From: DASREM01 sp035652095
GTDB taxonomy: Bacteria; Acidobacteriota; Terriglobia; Terriglobales; Acidobacteriaceae
Direction of reading: 5' to 3'
DNA: 64,000 bases
Assembly: GCA_035652095.1 (NCBI GenBank)
Contig: DASREM010000011.1
Coordinates: 131,924-195,923, forward strand
Shown here: in pieces, positions 52,199 to 61,755 of the stretch
Position numbering within the stretch: the stretch's first letter is position 1
How the letters are laid out: each line of letters begins with the position of its first letter
Translations under genes and position numbers: made by a program
The notes under the pieces: model-generated
What the model was told of the DNA's origin: nothing
Seen by the model: only the letters and a program-made list of their open reading frames with translations
Databases searched by the model: none

Positions 52199-54181
52199 AT
52201 GACGATTGGCAAGAAACTCTACATGAACTTCGGAGCCGTCCTTGCGATGGTCGTTGTGCTGTTCCTGGTCAACTACTTCGCAGTACAGCGCGAACACAGT
52301 GCCAAGGCGGCCGCATCGCAGGCCCTGCACCTGGCAGAAGCCACCGACAGCATCAAGTTCCAGATGATGCAGAACCGCCTTTACCTGAGCAACTATCTGC
52401 TAAGCGGCGATACCCGCGAAGTCGATCGCATGAACGAAGGCATGCGATCGTTGAACGAGAAGCTGCAGAACGCGCAGTCTCTCACCAACTCGGCCCAGCA
52501 ACGGGGAGCCCTCCAGAAATTGCAGGAAAACGAAACGAACTGGTCAAAAGAGTTTGCCGTCCCGCTGGTGGAGAAGCGGAAAGATGTGGACGGAGGAAAT
52601 GCGACGGTCGCCGAACTGCAGATCTTCTACCTCCAAAAGGATGCGACTTCGTGGGTGAAGAATGCGACCGAGTACCTGGACGAGGCCGACCAGGAGAACA
52701 AGAAGATACTCGAAGATCGCCGCAAGTCGGATGAGACCGCCGCCACCGCTACTATCGCCATTGCCCTCGTCAGCACCCTGCTGGCGTTAGGACTTGGTGT
52801 CGTGATTGCCTACACCACGGCGAAGTCCATCACCAGCGCGCTCACCAGCCTGATCGGCGTCGCCGAGCAAATCGGGAACGCCGGGGACCTCGACCACGAA
52901 ATCGCCATCAAGCGCGACGACGAAATCGGACAACTGGCCCGCACCTTCAGCAACATGGTCATTTACCTCAAGGAGATGGCTGCCGTTTCCGAGTCCATCG
53001 CGGGGGGCGACCTGACGGTGGAAGTCCAGCCCCGCTCCAAGAGCGATACCCTGGGCAACGCGTTCGCCCGCATGGTCGAGGGCCTGCGTGCCCTGGTCCG
53101 CAATGTGCGCGACGCTTCCTCGCAGGTGGCCAGCGCTTCTACGCAGGTTGCGGGGGCCTCGGACGAGTCGGCCAAGATCAGTCTGCAGACCTCCTCTGCC
53201 ATCGATGAAGTGACCAGCACCATGCACGAGATGAGCGTCAATGTGCAGAACATGGTGAAGAGCACGCAGACCCAGGCCTCCAGCGTCAGCGAGACTTCGG
53301 CGTCCATTGATCAGATGGTCGCCTCCATTCAGCGGGTCGCCGATACCGCGAAGGTTCTGCTCGACATTTCCAACCGCTCGCGGGAAGAGGTCCATAGTGG
53401 AATTGGCACGATGGACAAGGCCACCGATGGCCTGAACCGCATTAACACCACCATCCGCGCCTCGGGAGAAATCATCGATGTGCTCGGGCAGCGCGCCGAT
53501 GACATCGGCAAGATCATCGAGGTGATTGACGATCTGGCCGAACAGACCAACCTGCTGGCCCTGAATGCAGCCATTGAAGCGGCACGGGCCGGCGAGCACG
53601 GGCTCGGGTTCGCGGTCGTCGCCGACGAAGTCCGCAAGCTGGCGGAAAAGTCGGCGCAATCCACCAAGGAAATTTCCGAACTGATCCAGAGTATCCAGAA
53701 GGAAGCCCGCAAGGCGGTCGAGAACATGGATCGCAGCACGGGCATCGTCAACGAAGGGTTGACCCTGGGCCAGGAACTCAATGCCGCGTTGCGAAAGATT
53801 TCCAACGTGGTCACCGAGGTCTACAAGTTCGCCCAGGAAATCGGCGCCGCCACCAACGAACAGTCTCACGGCTCGTCGCAGATTGCCCGCGCTACCACCC
53901 GCTTGAATGAAATCACTCACGAGATCAATTCGGCAGTGGAGGAGCAGGCGTCCGGCGCGCAAGCCGTAGTCAAGGCGATGGAGCGAATGCGCGAACTGGT
54001 GCAGCAGACTACTTCCGGCTCGACCGAGCTGGCGGCTTCGGCCGAGCAGATGTCCAAAATGTCGCGAGACCTGATCGAATCCATGGGCCGCTTCATGCTG
54101 GAATCCGTGGAACGGCCAGTTTCGCGCCGCGAAGAGCGCATGCGGGAAAGCGCCCGCCATGCGACCGCCGGGCGCAGCTGA
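52199..54181 (+). CDS. Methyl-accepting chemotaxis protein
   Basis: A 660-residue membrane receptor. First membrane helix at about residues 6-28 (MNFGAVLAMVVVLFLVNYFA), a four-helix-bundle type periplasmic domain of about 150 residues, second helix at about 182-207, and HAMP (then probably a second HAMP-like unit, IKRDDEIGQLARTFSNM and SKSDTLGNAFARMVEG). The cytoplasmic signalling tip is DDLAEQTNLLALNAAIEAAR, then AGEHGLGFAVVADEVRKLAE. No C-terminal NWxxF-type CheR tether is present. It is the only receptor in this operon, suggesting a dedicated chemosensory array. Confidence 0.95.
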   Translation: MTIGKKLYMNFGAVLAMVVVLFLVNYFAVQREHSAKAAASQALHLAEATDSIKFQMMQNRLYLSNYLLSGDTREVDRMNEGMRSLNEKLQNAQSLTNSAQQRGALQKLQENETNWSKEFAVPLVEKRKDVDGGNATVAELQIFYLQKDATSWVKNATEYLDEADQENKKILEDRRKSDETAATATIAIALVSTLLALGLGVVIAYTTAKSITSALTSLIGVAEQIGNAGDLDHEIAIKRDDEIGQLARTFSNMVIYLKEMAAVSESIAGGDLTVEVQPRSKSDTLGNAFARMVEGLRALVRNVRDASSQVASASTQVAGASDESAKISLQTSSAIDEVTSTMHEMSVNVQNMVKSTQTQASSVSETSASIDQMVASIQRVADTAKVLLDISNRSREEVHSGIGTMDKATDGLNRINTTIRASGEIIDVLGQRADDIGKIIEVIDDLAEQTNLLALNAAIEAARAGEHGLGFAVVADEVRKLAEKSAQSTKEISELIQSIQKEARKAVENMDRSTGIVNEGLTLGQELNAALRKISNVVTEVYKFAQEIGAATNEQSHGSSQIARATTRLNEITHEINSAVEEQASGAQAVVKAMERMRELVQQTTSGSTELAASAEQMSKMSRDLIESMGRFMLESVERPVSRREERMRESARHATAGRS

Positions 54182-54193
54182 GCGGAATCGGTC

Positions 54194-54706
54194 ATGAGCC
54201 GCGAATTCCACATTGTCGGGTTCCAGGTCGGACGCGAAACCTACGGCGTTCCCATCACTTCCCTGCACGAGATCGTGCGCGTTCCCGACATTACCGCTGT
54301 ACCCGACGCACCCGACTATATGGAAGGCGTGATTAATCTTCGCGGCAAGATAGTTACGGTCATCGATCTGCGCAAGCGCTTTGCCGAAAAGCAGATTGCT
54401 TCGGGCAAGCGCAACCGCATTTTGGTGGTCGAGCACAACGGACGGCTCGCCGGCCTGATCGTGGATTCGGCAACCGAAGTACTGAAGATTCCGGTAAGCG
54501 ATGTTGAGCCTTCCCCCAGCATGTTCCAGGAGGGAAGTTTGACCTGCGTCACCGGTTTGGGCAAATACCATGGCCGGCTGATCGTATTGCTCGACATGGC
54601 GAAGCTCCTGGAATTCAGCGGCCTGCGTCAGAAGCCGGAGGCTGCGGAGAGTGGAGGCAAGGCAATTTCGGGAACCGAGGCGCGCGCCGCCGCCACAGGA
54701 AAGTAG
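54194..54706 (+). CDS. cheW: Chemotaxis coupling protein CheW
   Basis: A 170-residue CheW: FQVGRETYGVPITSLHEIVR, DAPDYMEGVINLRGKIVTVI, DLRKRF, and VEPSPSMF are the SH3-like fold signatures. It couples the receptor to CheA. It starts 12 bp after the MCP gene. The last 25 residues are Ala/Glu-rich and not part of the domain. Confidence 0.95.
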   Translation: MSREFHIVGFQVGRETYGVPITSLHEIVRVPDITAVPDAPDYMEGVINLRGKIVTVIDLRKRFAEKQIASGKRNRILVVEHNGRLAGLIVDSATEVLKIPVSDVEPSPSMFQEGSLTCVTGLGKYHGRLIVLLDMAKLLEFSGLRQKPEAAESGGKAISGTEARAAATGK

Positions 54707-54739
54707 CGCGAACGCTCGCCCCTGGCACATTCAATTCTC

Positions 54740-55645
54740 ATGAGCACAAGCAGCGTTCCCAGCCCGTTGACGGAAGCCGAGTTGAAGCTGTTGCAAGCGC
54801 TCGTTTACCAGGAGTGCGGCATGCACTTCGACGAGCGGCGCACCCACTTTCTGCAGGACCGTCTCCAGCGCCGTTTGCGGGAATGCCAGGTTGACTCCTT
54901 TTACAGTTACTACCGCCTTCTGATCAGCGCCAACGGGCGCCAGGAATTGTCGTGCCTGCTTGAGAATCTCACCGTCAACGAAACCAGTTTCTTCCGCAAC
55001 AAGGCCCAGCTCGAACTGTTTCACAAGTACGTTCTCGAAGACTTGCTGCACCACAAGCAGGAGCGCCGCGACTATTCGTTGCGCATCTGGAGCGCCGGCT
55101 GTTCCACCGGACAGGAACCGTACACGCTGGCCATGCTGGTCGCGGACGGGTTGGCTTACTACTACCTGCGCAACCCGCTTCCGTTTGATATGCCTTCGCC
55201 GAAGCCGCTGATTCCCCCACCCTGGCGGGTCGAGATCCTGGCCAGCGATATCAGCTACTCCGTGCTGCGCGCCGGGCAGGAAGGCGCGTACAACGAAACC
55301 CAGATGTCCTCGGTGGACTACAGCTACCGCCTGCGTTACTTCGACAAGATTGGCGAACGCTACGCAGTGAAGAAGGCGTTGAAAGAAGTGGTGCACTTCG
55401 ATTTTCACAACCTCAAGACCGAGTACCTGCCCCAGCGCAACGACATCATTTTTTGCCGGAACGTCATGATGTACTTTGACGAAGCCGAGCAACGGCGCTT
55501 GATTGAAAAGTTCTCACGCTGCCTGAATCCCGGAGGCTACCTCTTCGTGGGCCATGCTGAGAGCCTGCTCGGCCTCACCGACAAGTTCGCCATGGTTCAT
55601 CGCAACAGCGGCACCGCATACCAGAAGATCGAGGTCCCGCGATGA
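54740..55645 (+). CDS. cheR: Chemotaxis protein methyltransferase CheR
   Basis: A 301-residue CheR. N-terminal helical domain, then VNETSFFRNKAQLELFHKY, SAM-binding LRIWSAGCSTGQEPYTLAML, ILASDISYSVLRAGQEG and NDIIFCRNVMMYFDEAEQRR. It methylates glutamates in the receptor's cytoplasmic helices. All key residues appear intact, unlike the orphan CheR at 42549. Its end overlaps cheA by four bases (ATGA). Confidence 0.96.
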   Translation: MSTSSVPSPLTEAELKLLQALVYQECGMHFDERRTHFLQDRLQRRLRECQVDSFYSYYRLLISANGRQELSCLLENLTVNETSFFRNKAQLELFHKYVLEDLLHHKQERRDYSLRIWSAGCSTGQEPYTLAMLVADGLAYYYLRNPLPFDMPSPKPLIPPPWRVEILASDISYSVLRAGQEGAYNETQMSSVDYSYRLRYFDKIGERYAVKKALKEVVHFDFHNLKTEYLPQRNDIIFCRNVMMYFDEAEQRRLIEKFSRCLNPGGYLFVGHAESLLGLTDKFAMVHRNSGTAYQKIEVPR

Positions 55646-57753
55646 CCCACTTTTCCGACGAGCGCGGGGCCGAACTGCGGGAGCTTTTCTTCGAGAGCTC
55701 CCAGGAACTGTTACAGACGGTCAATGACGAAGCTCTTAAGCTGGAGAAGAATCCGCAAGACCGCGAAGCGGTTCGCAGCATCCGGCGCGCGGTCCACACC
55801 CTTAAGGGCGACGCCGCGGCCTGCGGGTTCCGCGAACTCAGCGAACTCGCGCACGAATTGGAAGACGCGCTGGCCATCGACATGCCCGCTTCTCATGCCG
55901 GCCTGGCGGAGATCGCCTTCTCCGCGGCCGATACCTTCGCCGCCATGCTGGTCGCATATCGCAAAAAACGCAAGCTGCCGGCAACCGACAGCCTGCGCGA
56001 GCAAATTCGCGAGTTGGCAACCGCCCCGGCAGGACGGACGCGCAAAAAGAAGGTTTCGACGTCCCGAATTCACGCAGCCTGGACCGAATACGAAAAGCTG
56101 GCCATTGAGGATGCACAACGCCGGGGCAAGAAAGTATTCCACATTGTTGCAATCATTGATCCCAACTGCGCGATGCCGATTGCAGCGCGCCAGCTTGTAC
56201 TGAATGGCCTTAGCGGCATGGGTGAGGTGCTGGCTGCCAAGCCCGAACCTGGGAGCGCTGAAAGTTCCAAGCGTCTCGAATTCGCTTTTGCCTCGGAAAA
56301 AACAGCGGAACAGTTGTTGCTGAAATGCCGGATTCCTACCGTCATTGGCCAGGTCACGGCGGTCCTGATCAAAGGATCGGCAAAGAAAGCTCCTCCACCA
56401 TGGGTGCCCAGCGAGGGACAGCCATCGGCAGCGATGACGCCAACAACTCCGATGGAGCAGGAAGCCGAAAGCCCGGCACCTGCGGGCATTTCCAGCATAG
56501 AAAACGTGCTTCGCGTGGATGCGGAACGGATTGACAACGTTCTAAATCTCGTCGGAGAGCTGATCATCGGAAAGTCCATGTTGCAGCAAGCGCTGCACGA
56601 ACTGACCAAACTGAACCCGCGGGACGCCATCCGCGGCCGCTTCGCCGACGCGATGGCATTTCAGGCGCGGGTGCTGAATGACCTGCAGCGCTCGGTCATG
56701 AAGATCCGCATGGTGCCCGTCGAACAGCTGTTTCGGCGCTTCCCCCGCATGGTGCGCGACGTTTCCAAGCAGTGCGGCAAGAACGTCGAACTGGTGGTCA
56801 CCGGCCAGGATACCGATCTGGACAAGAGCATTCTGGACGCAATCGCCGAGCCTCTGACTCATCTCGTGCGCAATGCCATCTGGCATGGAATTGAGGCCGA
56901 TGAAGATCGCGCCCGCACCGGCAAAGCTGCGCAGGGAACCCTGAAACTGGCTGCCTACCACCAGGGAAATCAGGTCATCATCGAAGTCAGCGACGACGGA
57001 CGGGGCATCGACCTGGCCCGCATTCGAGCAAAGGCGATCGAGAAAGGCCTGATCAGCCCCGAAGAAGCCGCTCACCTGGGCGAGACCGATACCCTCAATT
57101 TCGTGTTTCGGCCCGGCTTCAGCACAGCCGACGAGATTACTGAGATTGCGGGCCGCGGGGTCGGCCTGGACGTGGTGCAGAGCGTTCTCCATCGCCTGAA
57201 AGGAACCGTCAGTATTGAGACGCGGCCGGGCGAAGGGACGACCTTCCGACTGAAATTGCCGCTCACACTGGCAATCATCAAGGCCATCCTGTTCCGGGTT
57301 GAACAGCGACTCTATGCCATCCCGCTGAACAGTGTGGCTGAAATTTCCCGGGCTCACGAATCCGATCTCCACCAGGTGGACAACTTCGAAGTTCTCCAAA
57401 TGCGCGGGCAGGTGCTGCCTCTGGTTCGTTTAGGGCGGGTTGCGGAGCGGTCGGCTGAGGCGAAGATTTTCGTCCTGGTCATTCAAGTAGGCGAGCGCAA
57501 ACTGGGGCTGATTGTGGATGGCCTGGAAGGCGAGGAAGAGTTGGTGATTAAGGCATTGGACGACCAGACGGTTTCAACTGATCTGGTGAGTGGCGCTTCC
57601 ATTCTCGGAGACGGTCGCGTGGTGCTGATTCTGAACATTGCCGCCATTGTCGAACGATATTCGAAGTCGCGATCGCATCGCGATATCGGGCTGCTTGGCC
57701 TGCTTTCGCCCGGGCAAAGCGAAATCCAGGATGCGGGGACGGTGAGCCAATGA
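55642..57753 (+). CDS. cheA: Chemotaxis histidine kinase CheA
   Basis: A 703-residue CheA. HPt domain with phospho-His52 in RRAVHTLKGDAAACGF, a linker with a basic segment (GRTRKKKVSTSR), a dimerisation domain (LNLVGELIIGKSMLQQALHE), and the ATPase with DPL-type N-box HLVRNAIWHGIEAD, SDDGRGIDLARIRAKA and GRGVGLDVVQSVLHRLKG. A C-terminal CheW-like domain ends at about 690. The N-box has Trp where Asp is usual (NAxDHGIE). No receiver is fused. It overlaps cheR before it and cheB after it by four bases each. Confidence 0.96.
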   Translation: MTHFSDERGAELRELFFESSQELLQTVNDEALKLEKNPQDREAVRSIRRAVHTLKGDAAACGFRELSELAHELEDALAIDMPASHAGLAEIAFSAADTFAAMLVAYRKKRKLPATDSLREQIRELATAPAGRTRKKKVSTSRIHAAWTEYEKLAIEDAQRRGKKVFHIVAIIDPNCAMPIAARQLVLNGLSGMGEVLAAKPEPGSAESSKRLEFAFASEKTAEQLLLKCRIPTVIGQVTAVLIKGSAKKAPPPWVPSEGQPSAAMTPTTPMEQEAESPAPAGISSIENVLRVDAERIDNVLNLVGELIIGKSMLQQALHELTKLNPRDAIRGRFADAMAFQARVLNDLQRSVMKIRMVPVEQLFRRFPRMVRDVSKQCGKNVELVVTGQDTDLDKSILDAIAEPLTHLVRNAIWHGIEADEDRARTGKAAQGTLKLAAYHQGNQVIIEVSDDGRGIDLARIRAKAIEKGLISPEEAAHLGETDTLNFVFRPGFSTADEITEIAGRGVGLDVVQSVLHRLKGTVSIETRPGEGTTFRLKLPLTLAIIKAILFRVEQRLYAIPLNSVAEISRAHESDLHQVDNFEVLQMRGQVLPLVRLGRVAERSAEAKIFVLVIQVGERKLGLIVDGLEGEEELVIKALDDQTVSTDLVSGASILGDGRVVLILNIAAIVERYSKSRSHRDIGLLGLLSPGQSEIQDAGTVSQ

Positions 57754-58850
57754 GCGAACCCGTGCGTGTCCTCGTCGTGGACGATTCCGCGCTCATGCGG
57801 AAACTGATTCCGCAAATCCTGCAGACCGACAGTTCCATCCAGGTTGTAGGTACAGCCATGGATGGCAATTTCGGCCTGAAGAAAATCGAGGATCTGAAGC
57901 CCCAGGTCGTCACCCTCGATCTCGAAATGCCGGGCATGGGTGGACTCGACATGCTGAAGGAGATCATGCGGCGGCACCGCGTGCCCGTCATTGTGGTCAG
58001 TTCCCACAGTACCGAAGGCGCGTCGGTCACGCTGAAGGCACTCTCGCTGGGCGCCTTCGACTTCGTCGCCAAGCCCAGCGACGTTTCCGCCAGAATGCCG
58101 GAAATCGCGAGCGAGTTGATTGCCAAGATCAAGGCTGCGGTCCAAAGCCGTGCCGTGAAGATGATCCCGGAACCGGGCGCTGCAACGCGATCGGCCAAAG
58201 GCGTACCGGACGCGAAGAAGAAACCGACGCGCATCGTCTCCATCGGAGTGTCCACCGGGGGACCCAACGCCTTGCAATTCATGCTTTCGCAGCTGCCCGG
58301 AGACTTCCCGGGAACGATCTTGATTGTGCAGCACATGCCCGAAGGCTTCACTGACATGTTCGCGCGGCGACTGGACGAAGTCTGTGCGATCAGCGTGAAA
58401 GAGGCCCAGTCCGGAGATTTGCTGCTGGCGGGCCGGGCTTTGATCTGTCCGGGCAGCCGGCATTTGAAAGCCAAGCGCCTTCCGCTGGGCGACGTGGCGG
58501 TGTTGAGCGACGAACCCCGTGTCAACGGACATCGTCCGTCCGCGGATGTTCTCTTCAAAAGCGTTGCCGACGAGTTCGGCGCCGCAAGTATCGCGGTCCT
58601 GATGACGGGCATGGGCGAGGACGGCGCCCATGGAATGGGCATGGTGAAGGCTGCCGGGGGCATGACGATCGCGCAGAGCGAAGACTCCTGCGTGGTCTTC
58701 GGGATGCCCAAGGCCGCCATCGATCGCGGATACGTGACGCGCGTGATTTCGCTTGATTCGCTCGCCAGCACTTTACAGGCGCAATGCGCGCCGGATCGGA
58801 AAGGCGAGTTCGGAGAATTTGGAAGAGCCGCAAAAACTGGATCGCATTGA
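57750..58850 (+). CDS. cheB: Chemotaxis response regulator methylesterase CheB
   Basis: A 366-residue CheB. Receiver with VLVVDDSALMRKLIPQILQT and VVTLDLEMPGMGGLDML (phospho-acceptor Asp). The esterase domain has the catalytic triad in SIGVSTGGPNALQ (Ser), ILIVQHMPEGFTDMF (His) and VLMTGMGEDGAHGM (Asp). It removes methyl groups from the receptor after phosphorylation by CheA. Start overlaps the cheA stop. Confidence 0.96.
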   Translation: MSEPVRVLVVDDSALMRKLIPQILQTDSSIQVVGTAMDGNFGLKKIEDLKPQVVTLDLEMPGMGGLDMLKEIMRRHRVPVIVVSSHSTEGASVTLKALSLGAFDFVAKPSDVSARMPEIASELIAKIKAAVQSRAVKMIPEPGAATRSAKGVPDAKKKPTRIVSIGVSTGGPNALQFMLSQLPGDFPGTILIVQHMPEGFTDMFARRLDEVCAISVKEAQSGDLLLAGRALICPGSRHLKAKRLPLGDVAVLSDEPRVNGHRPSADVLFKSVADEFGAASIAVLMTGMGEDGAHGMGMVKAAGGMTIAQSEDSCVVFGMPKAAIDRGYVTRVISLDSLASTLQAQCAPDRKGEFGEFGRAAKTGSH

Positions 58851-58897
58851 TTTATGCAGTTGGGAAGATATGAGACGCACCTGAGAGGGAGGACGTT

Positions 58898-59338
58898 ATG
58901 GAGCAGTTTTCGCCAGTAAAACGCAGCAAAGACGGGCAGCCTGTCCGCTATCTGATCGTGGACGACTCCGTTTTCGCCCGCAAGAACCTGGCCCGGATGG
59001 TGGAAACCTTCGGGGGGCAGGTCGCGGGAGAAGCCGGAGATGGGATGACCGCCATCACCGAATACGATCGCACCAATCCCGACATCGTGCTGATGGATAT
59101 CACGATGCCGCAGATGGAAGGAATCGAAGCCGCCGAAAAAATCGTTGGGCAGCATCCCGACGCGCGCATTGTCATGGTGTCCTCGGTTGGTTACCAGGAG
59201 AACATCGTGGCCGCCCTTCAGCGGGGCGCTCGGCACTTCGTGCAGAAGCCGGTGAAGCCGGAGGTTCTGTATGAAGTGATCAAGTACGTGCTCGGAGAAG
59301 ATGGCAGCGTGGCCCACGCGGCGGGCGCAGGAGCCTAG
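58898..59338 (+). CDS. cheY: CheY-like response regulator
   Basis: A 146-residue single receiver: YLIVDDSVFARKNLARMVET, PDIVLMDITMPQMEGIEAAE (phospho-acceptor Asp) and GARHFVQKPVKPEVLYEV (Lys-Pro). As the only free receiver in the operon it is the likely CheA output. A short N-terminal extension of about 20 residues precedes the domain. GGGAGG precedes the ATG. Confidence 0.93.
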   Translation: MEQFSPVKRSKDGQPVRYLIVDDSVFARKNLARMVETFGGQVAGEAGDGMTAITEYDRTNPDIVLMDITMPQMEGIEAAEKIVGQHPDARIVMVSSVGYQENIVAALQRGARHFVQKPVKPEVLYEVIKYVLGEDGSVAHAAGAGA

Positions 59339-59340
59339 TC

Positions 59341-59841
59341 ATGAAGATGGATTTGATCCAGCCCTTTATCAATGCGGCTGACGCCGTGCTGGCACAGGGC
59401 CTGCAATCTCCTATGTCCATCGGGAATCTGACCATGGAAGAGGAGGCTTACCGCCGCAAAGGCGTGGCAGCGCTGGTGCGCCTCTCGGGCGACATCGAAG
59501 GCAGGATCATCCTTGACGTCGACCCTGCCACCGCCGTCCGTGTGGCCAGCCGCTTTGCCGGCACTGAACTCGCTCAGTCCGACGAACTCGTCCGTGAGAC
59601 GGTCAGCGAACTTGCCAATCAAACCATCGGCAACGCGATTACCGCACTGAACGATGAAGGCTTCCACTTCCGCGTCCATCCTCCCGTCATGCACACCGCG
59701 GATCATGGCGATAAAAGCAGCGAAGATACCGAAGCTCTGGTGATTTGTTTTGAGACCGCCTCGGGCAGCATCTTCATGAATATCGCGCTGCGCTACAACC
59801 GCCGGCGCCAGGGAGAGCGCGCAGCGGCCTCGGGAAATTGA
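59341..59841 (+). CDS. cheX: CheX/CheC-type CheY-phosphate phosphatase
   Basis: A 166-residue protein with the CheX pattern: INAADAVLAQGLQSPMSIGN ... VRETVSELANQTIGNAITAL, where E and N of the ExxN motif (SELANQ) are the catalytic pair that removes phosphate from CheY. Length agrees with CheX, which has one such motif. It starts two bases after cheY, completing a closed excitation-adaptation-reset set. Confidence 0.9.
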   Translation: MKMDLIQPFINAADAVLAQGLQSPMSIGNLTMEEEAYRRKGVAALVRLSGDIEGRIILDVDPATAVRVASRFAGTELAQSDELVRETVSELANQTIGNAITALNDEGFHFRVHPPVMHTADHGDKSSEDTEALVICFETASGSIFMNIALRYNRRRQGERAAASGN

Positions 59842-59893
59842 GTCTCTCCGCTCGCCAGCGTGTGCAGGCACATCCTGCTCGAATGAAATCGGT

Positions 59894-61162
59894 CTAGCTT
59901 CCCGTCATGATGAAAACCGGGTTCTGCGGAGGTGGTCCTGCGCCCGGCACCGGCGGAGGAGCCGCACTCGGCGGAGCGGGAAGGTTCAGAACCAGGCTGT
60001 CGCTGAGCGTGTTGATGATCGAAGTGTTCCCCGCGCTGCAGTTCCCTACGTACACCCGGGTCCCGCCAGGATCAGCGGCGGCAAACAAGCTGAACCGCAC
60101 CCCTGTGCAGGACATGGTTGCTCGCGAGAGGGAGATCACCGAACGCTGGCTTCCGTCCGACGTGTTGATGATCGTCACCAGCGGAGTTCCAGATACCGTA
60201 GCGCTGGCAATGTAGGCGCGCGTCCCATTCGGCAGCACCGCAATCGACGCTGGGACCGCTGCCGCGCCAAGCGAGTCTTTTATGGCGAGGCCCGACCAGG
60301 ACAGAGCCTTGGGCGGGTCCGAGGAGACGTCGAATGCAGACACGGTTCCCGCGGCCGGGTTGGTCACATAGAGCCGGTTGAAGGTGCGGTCATAGGCCAT
60401 GTAGTTGGCGCCGGCCCCGACGCTGACGTCCACGTTCAGGTTCGTGTCGGTCGTGGTGTCAATCGTGGAAACCGTTCCGCTGCCCGAATTGAGCACATAA
60501 ACTCTGGCGCTGTCCGAACGGGCGATCGCCCATACCGGAGCCGAGCCCGTCGCGATCGTGACCCCAGCGGTGCGGTCAACGGCATTGATCGCCGTAACGT
60601 CGCCGCTGCCCTGGTTTACGGAATAGAGTTTCGAGGCGTTCGGGAGTTCCACCAGGGCGATCGGGCTCACCCCGACCGGGATGGCCGGATTGGTAACAAC
60701 CACGTTGGAAGCGGTTGAGATCGCTGACACGGTGTTGCTGCCGGAATTGGCCACGAACACAAAATCGTTCTGCGTCGTGGCCGCGAATACCGGGACCGAT
60801 CCTTGCGGAAGCGCGATCGTGGTCACCGTGGTCGGAGTACCAGGCGCGTAGGACGACACCGTGTCCTCGAGCATGTTGGTGGCGTAAATCCTGGTCCCGT
60901 TGGGAAGCAGCGTGGCATGCACCGGCCCCAGGCCAAGCTTTGCATTGCCGACGTTCGTGTCCCCCGAAACATCAATGCGCGAGCCGGCCCCGGGATCGCC
61001 CGTGCCGTTCTGCGTAAGCACCAGCATGTAATGAAAAGCCGCCGGATTCGGTGGATTCGGAGTGATGGGAATGGCAACCGGACGAAAAGTGTCTCCGCAG
61101 CCAGACCAGGCCGCGATCAGCACCAGGGTTGCCGCAAGCTTGTTCAAACGCGAAAAAATCAT
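59894..61162 (-). CDS. YncE-like beta-propeller lipoprotein
   Basis: A 422-residue protein. The signal ends in the lipobox AAWSGC (Cys near 22). The body is built of seven or so propeller-blade repeats such as PNGTRIYATNMLEDTVSSY, TQNDFVFVANSGSNTVSAIS and RSDSARVYVLNSGSGTVSTI, typical of YncE/surface-antigen repeat proteins. The C-terminal 35 residues are Pro-rich. No catalytic motif; often a cell-surface binding protein. It is convergent with cheX. Confidence 0.9.
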   Translation of the reverse strand: MIFSRLNKLAATLVLIAAWSGCGDTFRPVAIPITPNPPNPAAFHYMLVLTQNGTGDPGAGSRIDVSGDTNVGNAKLGLGPVHATLLPNGTRIYATNMLEDTVSSYAPGTPTTVTTIALPQGSVPVFAATTQNDFVFVANSGSNTVSAISTASNVVVTNPAIPVGVSPIALVELPNASKLYSVNQGSGDVTAINAVDRTAGVTIATGSAPVWAIARSDSARVYVLNSGSGTVSTIDTTTDTNLNVDVSVGAGANYMAYDRTFNRLYVTNPAAGTVSAFDVSSDPPKALSWSGLAIKDSLGAAAVPASIAVLPNGTRAYIASATVSGTPLVTIINTSDGSQRSVISLSRATMSCTGVRFSLFAAADPGGTRVYVGNCSAGNTSIINTLSDSLVLNLPAPPSAAPPPVPGAGPPPQNPVFIMTGS

Positions 61163-61351
61163 TCCTACCCCATGCGAAGACTTGCCCTGCTTTTCCAGCT
61201 GAGAGAATTCCCTATTCTAATGGCAGGTCAGTAAGATGCGCCAGCGTCGCAACTGATCGCCGGGTGCCCGGTCAGCGGCCCGGCTTCGAGGCGGATATGA
61301 AAACGAGAAAAGTCGTCCTGTGCGCGCCAGTGCGCCTCGCATCGGCGGATC

Positions 61352-61380
61352 GTGAGTGAAATGGCGATGTTGCAACAGTT
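61352..61380 (+). repeat. Dispersed repeat, copy 1
   Basis: Begins GTGAGTGAAATGGCGATGTT. It lies 25 bp before the ATG of the gene at 61405. Same orientation as copies 2-5 and the genes they precede. Read in one frame the repeats encode VSEMAMLQQ, MSAIAIFRQ, MSEMAIFRQ and VSEIAMLRQ. Confidence 0.7.
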
Positions 61381-61404
61381 ACGCCCACGGGCGAGAATGA
61401 TTGC

Positions 61405-61680
61405 ATGAATGAACAGGTCGCGTATGCGCTGATTAATGCTGAACTGCGCCGCCTTCAGGAACTGTCGTACTCAGACCTCTCCGCTCTGGTTGGCAAGGTA
61501 GAAACGAAGGAACTTGTCGGCGAAGATGGCAAAACGTATCAACTCGAAATCCAAGCGTTTTGGGACAGCAAAAAAGGCTCAGGTGTTCGGTTGATTGTCT
61601 CCGCTGATGACGGTGGTTGGAGGGCTTTCAAGCCACTGACGGGCGATTTCATCATGCGGCCCGATGGCTGCCTGGTGTGA
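61405..61680 (+). CDS. Hypothetical protein, cassette-like array gene 1
   Basis: A 91-residue soluble protein (NEQVAYALINAELRRLQELS ... DGKTYQLEIQAFWDSKKG ... DDGGWRAFKPLTGDFIMRPD). I recognise no family. No clear Shine-Dalgarno is visible, although the upstream region carries repeat copy 1. It has no counterpart in the core operons and sits in a run of small plus-strand genes separated by the same repeat. Confidence 0.7.
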   Translation: MNEQVAYALINAELRRLQELSYSDLSALVGKVETKELVGEDGKTYQLEIQAFWDSKKGSGVRLIVSADDGGWRAFKPLTGDFIMRPDGCLV

Positions 61681-61702
61681 AAGCGAGCCCGTCGTCCGGT
61701 TA

Positions 61703-61740
61703 ATGAGTGCAATCGCGATTTTTCGGCAACTGTCAGTCTA
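61703..61740 (+). repeat. Dispersed repeat, copy 2
   Basis: Begins ATGAGTGCAATCGCGATTTT and continues TCGGCAACTGTC. It occupies the gap between the genes at 61405 and 61756. Confidence 0.65.
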
Positions 61741-61755
61741 GGGCACAATTCTCCT

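Noticed and set aside
52787..54730. Long minus-strand frame of 647 codons opposite the MCP and cheW genes
   Set aside because: A shadow of high-GC coding sequence: it lies fully antisense to two clearly functional genes and shows the His/Gly/Arg/Asp-rich composition of antisense frames.
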